This document shows positions 15,162-18,239 of a stretch of DNA of 18,239 bases, piece by piece. Every line of letters begins with the position of its first letter. Position 1 is the stretch's first letter. The stretch is taken from assembly GCA_031253875.1 (NCBI GenBank), contig JAIRVN010000163.1, positions 1 through 18,239 of the forward strand, written 5' to 3'. Both the position numbers and the translations under genes were made by a program. This DNA comes from Deltaproteobacteria bacterium (GTDB taxonomy: Bacteria > Desulfobacterota > Desulfovibrionia > Desulfovibrionales > Desulfovibrionaceae). Under the pieces are notes generated by a model. The model was not told the DNA's origin, did no database searches, and saw only the letters and a list, made by a program, of their open reading frames with translations.

Positions 15162-16280
15162 CTATTCCAGCTTCAGCACCTTGTGTCCCATGACATAATG
15201 CATCAGGCGCGGCTGTTCGACCGATTTTTTCAGGGCATTGATAATCCGGACCATGCGGAGCACACCGTTGTTCACGCCCTCAAGCTGTTCGGAAAGCTGA
15301 CCCAAGTCCGTTCGGGCAAGCAGCGCTTCAAGTTCCGCAGCCTGGGCGCGCGCGGGCGCATCCTCGGGAAGCATTGCCAGAAGCCCCTGCGAAAAATCCC
15401 GTGCCCGGCGCAAATCCGCCTCCACGTCTTCCAGCAGTTCGCCGCAAAATTCCGCGTGATTGCGCATGATGTTCAAGGCATTGTTGCCAAAGTGAGCGAC
15501 GGCGCCGGCGGCCTTTTCCAGGGTGTCCTTGGCCACGGCCACGCGGCGGCCGACCGTCAGGGAAACGATGCGCGCGAACTTGGACAGGAAGCGTTCGTCA
15601 AAACCCTCAAAACCGTATTCATTCCTGGTGTACAGCATGATCAGGCCGAAAGGCGATTGGTGTTTGTTGCTTTCGCGCAGGACAAAGGCCAGGCGGGAGC
15701 GGTAGCCCGCACTGTAGATGGAGCAATCGAGAGATTGACCGCCTTGCTCAATGGCGTGCAGGTCGTTGGAAACAACAAAACCCGCGTTTCCCTGCTTGAT
15801 TGCCTGGGCGACCGGATGTCTGGAAAAGTCCTCGTCCATAGCCCGCGAAATCAGGGGCGTGCTGTCTTCGCCCGGCGCGTCGCAAAAGTGGACGATCCAT
15901 TCCCCGTTGGCATTTCTCAAACGGCAGACGTAAAGATCCGCATGCAACGCACGCACCAGCACCTCGGCGCTTTGGCGCAGCACCTCCTCCGGCGGCGCCA
16001 TGCGATCTCCGATCATGAGCAGTTCATTGGAGAGTTGCAGGAGCAGTTCCGTATCGTCCTGCATGGCTGTAATGGCCGCCAACAGGGCCAGGAGGCAACG
16101 CCAGCTCTTGATGTGCGACTCGCCTATCGCATGGCGGTAGCCGGAATCGAGGGCACGCTTCGCCGCAGGCAGCAGGGCCAGAACCGCGGCGCGTATCGGC
16201 GGCGGCGCATATTGCAGAAAGCGGATGATTTCCGCCCGGACAAGGGCATCTTGTGAAGCAACTGTCATCATGCAGGGCAT
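15162..16280 (-). CDS. GAF-domain protein with histidine-kinase-like DHp helices but no ATPase domain
   Basis: 372 residues, soluble. N-terminal helical part (1-90), GAF-like sensor at about 95-250, then an antiparallel helix pair at about 255-355. Helix one carries GAVAHFGNNALNIM (259-272), which looks like the H-box AHDFNNLL of HisKA with H263 kept but the following acid replaced by Phe. Helix two has GVLRMVRIINALKKS (339-353), like the end of a DHp domain. The protein ends soon after, with no N, G1 or G2 boxes. There is no room for a lost ATPase domain before the CheY-like gene. It may be a phosphotransfer or scaffold protein rather than a kinase. Starts at 16280, 16271 or 16268 are all possible; none has a Shine-Dalgarno. 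Confidence 0.85.
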   Translation of the reverse strand: MPCMMTVASQDALVRAEIIRFLQYAPPPIRAAVLALLPAAKRALDSGYRHAIGESHIKSWRCLLALLAAITAMQDDTELLLQLSNELLMIGDRMAPPEEVLRQSAEVLVRALHADLYVCRLRNANGEWIVHFCDAPGEDSTPLISRAMDEDFSRHPVAQAIKQGNAGFVVSNDLHAIEQGGQSLDCSIYSAGYRSRLAFVLRESNKHQSPFGLIMLYTRNEYGFEGFDERFLSKFARIVSLTVGRRVAVAKDTLEKAAGAVAHFGNNALNIMRNHAEFCGELLEDVEADLRRARDFSQGLLAMLPEDAPARAQAAELEALLARTDLGQLSEQLEGVNNGVLRMVRIINALKKSVEQPRLMHYVMGHKVLKLE

Positions 16281-16346
16281 ATATCGTATAAAACGGGAAA
16301 TGCCTAGACGCTGCCGCAGCTTCGACCTGATTTGCCCTGACTTGTC

Positions 16347-16375
16347 TTGCCCGACAACAAATAACTGTTTATGGA
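16347..16375 (+). promoter_or_regulatory. Possible promoter of the MBL-fold lipoprotein gene
   Basis: TTGCCC (16347-16352), 17-base spacer, TATGGA (16370-16375). Only partial matches, in the 119-base divergent gap. The opposite strand of the gap shows TATACGAT just before the GAF gene but no convincing -35. Confidence 0.25.
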
Positions 16376-16399
16376 AGACGAAACGAAGAAGTCTGTCAG

Positions 16400-17512
16400 A
16401 TGAAAAAAAACGCCAAAATCATTGCCGCCATCGTCTCCGTTCCACTTGCAGCCGCGTCTGTCCTTGCAGCTTGTGCTCTGCGAGAACTCGGCAAAACACC
16501 GGAAGACCTTTCCGCGTATAAAAATTTGCCCTATTTTGCTGACGGCACATTTTATAGCCCTGAGGCGGACACGCCCTATTATCCTGAGCGCGTCAGGGGC
16601 GGCAGCGCCGGCTGGTGGCGCTTTCTCCTGACCAATGCCAACGCCCCGAAAACTTCTCTGCCCATACAAAAAATCGGCAAAGATTCCTTTGCTGAAAAGC
16701 CGGATGAATTGGCAACATATTGGCTGGGGCACTCTTCTCTCATCATAGAGCTGGAAGGCAAACGCTTTCTGGTTGACCCGGTTTTCGGCAATGCCGCGCC
16801 CGTACCTTTTGTTGCGCGACGCTACGTTCCTCCCCCGCTGGATCGCAAAGAACTGCCGCCCGTTGACTATGTGTTGATCACGCATGACCATTACGATCAC
16901 CTGGAGTATCCTACCATACGCTATCTCAGGAGCCGGGAAACTCTCTTCATCGTGCCGCTCGGCGTCGGCGCGCACCTTGCCAAATGGGGCGTGCCGCCGG
17001 AAAAAATCCACGAACTGGGCTGGGGCGAAGAATTCAACCAGGACGGCAACAGCATCGTTACGGAGCGCGACAGACACTTTTCCGGTCGCACCTTCTCCAC
17101 GCGCAACAGCAGCCTGTGGGCCGGTTACGCGTTGAAGGGGAAGAAACGCCGGGTCTTCATCGCCGGCGACACGGGTTACGGAGAACATTTTCGCGCCGTG
17201 GGCGACAAACACGGCCCCTTCGATCTGGCTTTCATGGAAATAGACGGCTGGAATTCAGGCTGGCCCCACACGCATTTGTTCCCGGCTGAAGTGATCCGGG
17301 CCAATCATGATGTCAGGGCCAGGGCGCTGGTCCCCGTGCATTGGGGAGTTTTCGATCTTGCCCTGCACCATTGGGACGAATCTATTCGCGCTCTTTGCGC
17401 CCTGGCGGACGAGGACGGCAGTATCACTCTGCTCACGCCGCTTATGGGGCAAAAGCTGATTCCCGGCGTCACGCCGGTTTCGCGCTGGTGGGAGAGTCGG
17501 ATTCATGAATGA
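16400..17512 (+). CDS. MBL-fold metallohydrolase lipoprotein (NAPE-PLD/RomA/UlaG type)
   Basis: 370 residues. Hydrophobic N-terminus ending in lipobox L22-A-A-C25, then a metallo-beta-lactamase fold: WLGHSSLIIE (108-117), FLVDPVFG (123-130), THDHYDHLEY (161-170) giving H162, H164, D166 and H167, then H226, AGDTGY with D257 and PVHWG with H314. The set of zinc ligands looks complete. The arrangement fits the NAPE-PLD-like branch, whose members hydrolyse phosphodiester or lipid-like substrates; the true substrate is unknown. Predicted to be lipid-anchored in the envelope. The ATG at 16400 has only a weak GAAGAAG upstream. It converges on comF with 18 bases between the stops. Confidence 0.9.
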   Translation: MKKNAKIIAAIVSVPLAAASVLAACALRELGKTPEDLSAYKNLPYFADGTFYSPEADTPYYPERVRGGSAGWWRFLLTNANAPKTSLPIQKIGKDSFAEKPDELATYWLGHSSLIIELEGKRFLVDPVFGNAAPVPFVARRYVPPPLDRKELPPVDYVLITHDHYDHLEYPTIRYLRSRETLFIVPLGVGAHLAKWGVPPEKIHELGWGEEFNQDGNSIVTERDRHFSGRTFSTRNSSLWAGYALKGKKRRVFIAGDTGYGEHFRAVGDKHGPFDLAFMEIDGWNSGWPHTHLFPAEVIRANHDVRARALVPVHWGVFDLALHHWDESIRALCALADEDGSITLLTPLMGQKLIPGVTPVSRWWESRIHE

Positions 17513-17530
17513 TGGGATGGCTCCGCCCGC

Positions 17531-18239
17531 TTATCGCCCATGCAGCGTGGTACGCGCCACAACCGTCACACACACGGCCGCCGCGCCCGACTGGAGCAGA
17601 CAACGCACGCCGTAGCGCAAGCTTGTGCCGGTGGTCATGGTGTCATCCAGCAGCAAAATCCTCTTCCCCTGCACGGCGGGATCCGCGGCAAAACTTGCGC
17701 CCAGATCCGCGCGACGTTCCCGGCGACGCAACTGTGTTTGGGGACGCGTAAGCAGCGTGCGCCGTAAATAGCGCGGCATCAGCGGCAGCGCCAGTCCCTG
17801 GGCGAGCGGGCGCGCTATTTCCTGGCATGGATTACAGCCGCGCTTGCGCAGTTTGGCGGGATGCTGGGGCATGGGCACAAGCGCATCGCAAGCGGGCAGT
17901 TCGCGGCACACGGGGAGTAAAAGTTCCCCGAGCGCCCGCGCTATGAAGAGATCCGGCAAAAATTTCGTCCGCAGGATGAGTCGACGCAACAAACCCTCGT
18001 AAGTGCCGTAAAAACAAAACGCTTCCCAAGGAGGCGCATCATTAAGGCAGGCCGTACAGGGAACAGGCTGGGCAAGGGGCAGGGCCATCGGTTCTCCGCA
18101 TACGGGGCAATAGCCTGCCACACGACGAGGCAGCGTTCCATGACAGGCAGGACACAGCATCGCCGCCCCATCGGTTGCGGCAGACGGCGCAAAAGGCGCC
18201 TGACAGACGGCGCAACGCCGCTCGTCAAGCAGGAGCCCA
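17531..18239 (-). CDS. comF: ComF-family phosphoribosyltransferase (5' end off window)
   Basis: ComF/GntX-type double-zinc-ribbon plus PRTase-fold protein; in transformable bacteria it supports DNA uptake, elsewhere its role is unclear. The frame stays open to the right edge. An ATG at 18160 exists, but CAVC encoded at 18203-18214 belongs to the conserved first zinc pair, so the real start lies beyond the window. Counting from that ATG, further pairs are C3-C6, C18-C21 and C35-C38. The PRTase part has LVPMPQHPAKLRKRGCNPCQ, with the usual RGFNQ reading RGCNPCQ, and the PRPP loop LLLDDTMTTGTS. Stop TAA at 17531. Confidence 0.92.
   Translation of the reverse strand, partial: GLLLDERRCAVCQAPFAPSAATDGAAMLCPACHGTLPRRVAGYCPVCGEPMALPLAQPVPCTACLNDAPPWEAFCFYGTYEGLLRRLILRTKFLPDLFIARALGELLLPVCRELPACDALVPMPQHPAKLRKRGCNPCQEIARPLAQGLALPLMPRYLRRTLLTRPQTQLRRRERRADLGASFAADPAVQGKRILLLDDTMTTGTSLRYGVRCLLQSGAAAVCVTVVARTTLHGR

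Noticed and set aside
14877..16256. Plus-strand open frame of 459 codons opposite the receiver and GAF genes
   Set aside because: The longest antisense frame in the window, but it crosses two genes and their intergenic gap and has no motif; the receiver on the other strand is unmistakable.
1..18239. Search for CRISPR arrays, tRNA or rRNA genes, insertion sequences and phage or defence genes
   Set aside because: No regularly spaced repeats, RNA gene signatures, transposase, integrase, toxin or nuclease motifs were seen; all larger frames are explained by chromosomal housekeeping, envelope and signalling genes.

Overview
The window looks like core chromosome of a sulfate-reducing Desulfovibrionaceae-type deltaproteobacterium (Desulfobacterota). 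This is inferred from the moderately high GC, an rplU-rpmA-obgE-proB operon, a cobyrinate-synthase relative with features of the siroheme amidase DsrN, many lipoproteins and a dense set of signalling genes. No rRNA, tRNA, CRISPR array, transposase, integrase or prophage gene was seen. Coding density is very high and most neighbouring genes overlap or lie within 40 bases.

Left third (1-5605). A minus-strand operon starts at a good sigma70-like promoter (about 4707-4678) and reads rplU, rpmA, obgE, proB, then after 87 bases an unknown lipoprotein and a CbiA/DsrN-family amidotransferase that runs off the left edge. obgE/proB and lipoprotein/CbiA are joined by 4-base stop/start overlaps (ATGA and TTGA). 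Divergent from rplU is a lone rfbA (dTDP-glucose pyrophosphorylase).

Middle (5616-10422). Four minus-strand genes form a cyclic-di-GMP/phosphorelay cluster: PAS-REC-Hpt without a kinase domain, REC-HD-GYP phosphodiesterase, a small cysteine-containing exported protein, and PAS-GGDEF-EAL with a degenerate GSDEF site and an intact EAL site. The predicted outputs are mostly c-di-GMP degradation.

Right-middle (10504-14747). A compact four-gene lipid-transport (Mla/MCE) operon encodes a STAS-MlaE fused permease, an MlaF ATPase, an MlaD-like MCE protein and a PqiC-like lipoprotein. Every junction overlaps. A DolP-like lipoprotein with two BON domains is divergent from it. Together they suggest an envelope phospholipid-homeostasis locus.

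Right (14771-18239). A second two-component-like module pairs a GAF protein carrying a histidine-kinase dimerisation helix pair but no ATPase domain with a CheY-like single-domain receiver. Then come a lipoprotein of the metallo-beta-lactamase fold (NAPE-PLD/RomA type) and a ComF-family phosphoribosyltransferase whose start lies beyond the right edge.

The most noteworthy theme is two separate phosphorelay modules, both lacking a histidine-kinase ATPase domain, flanking an MCE lipid-transport operon. Several genes also lack a Shine-Dalgarno sequence and may be read from nearly leaderless transcripts.
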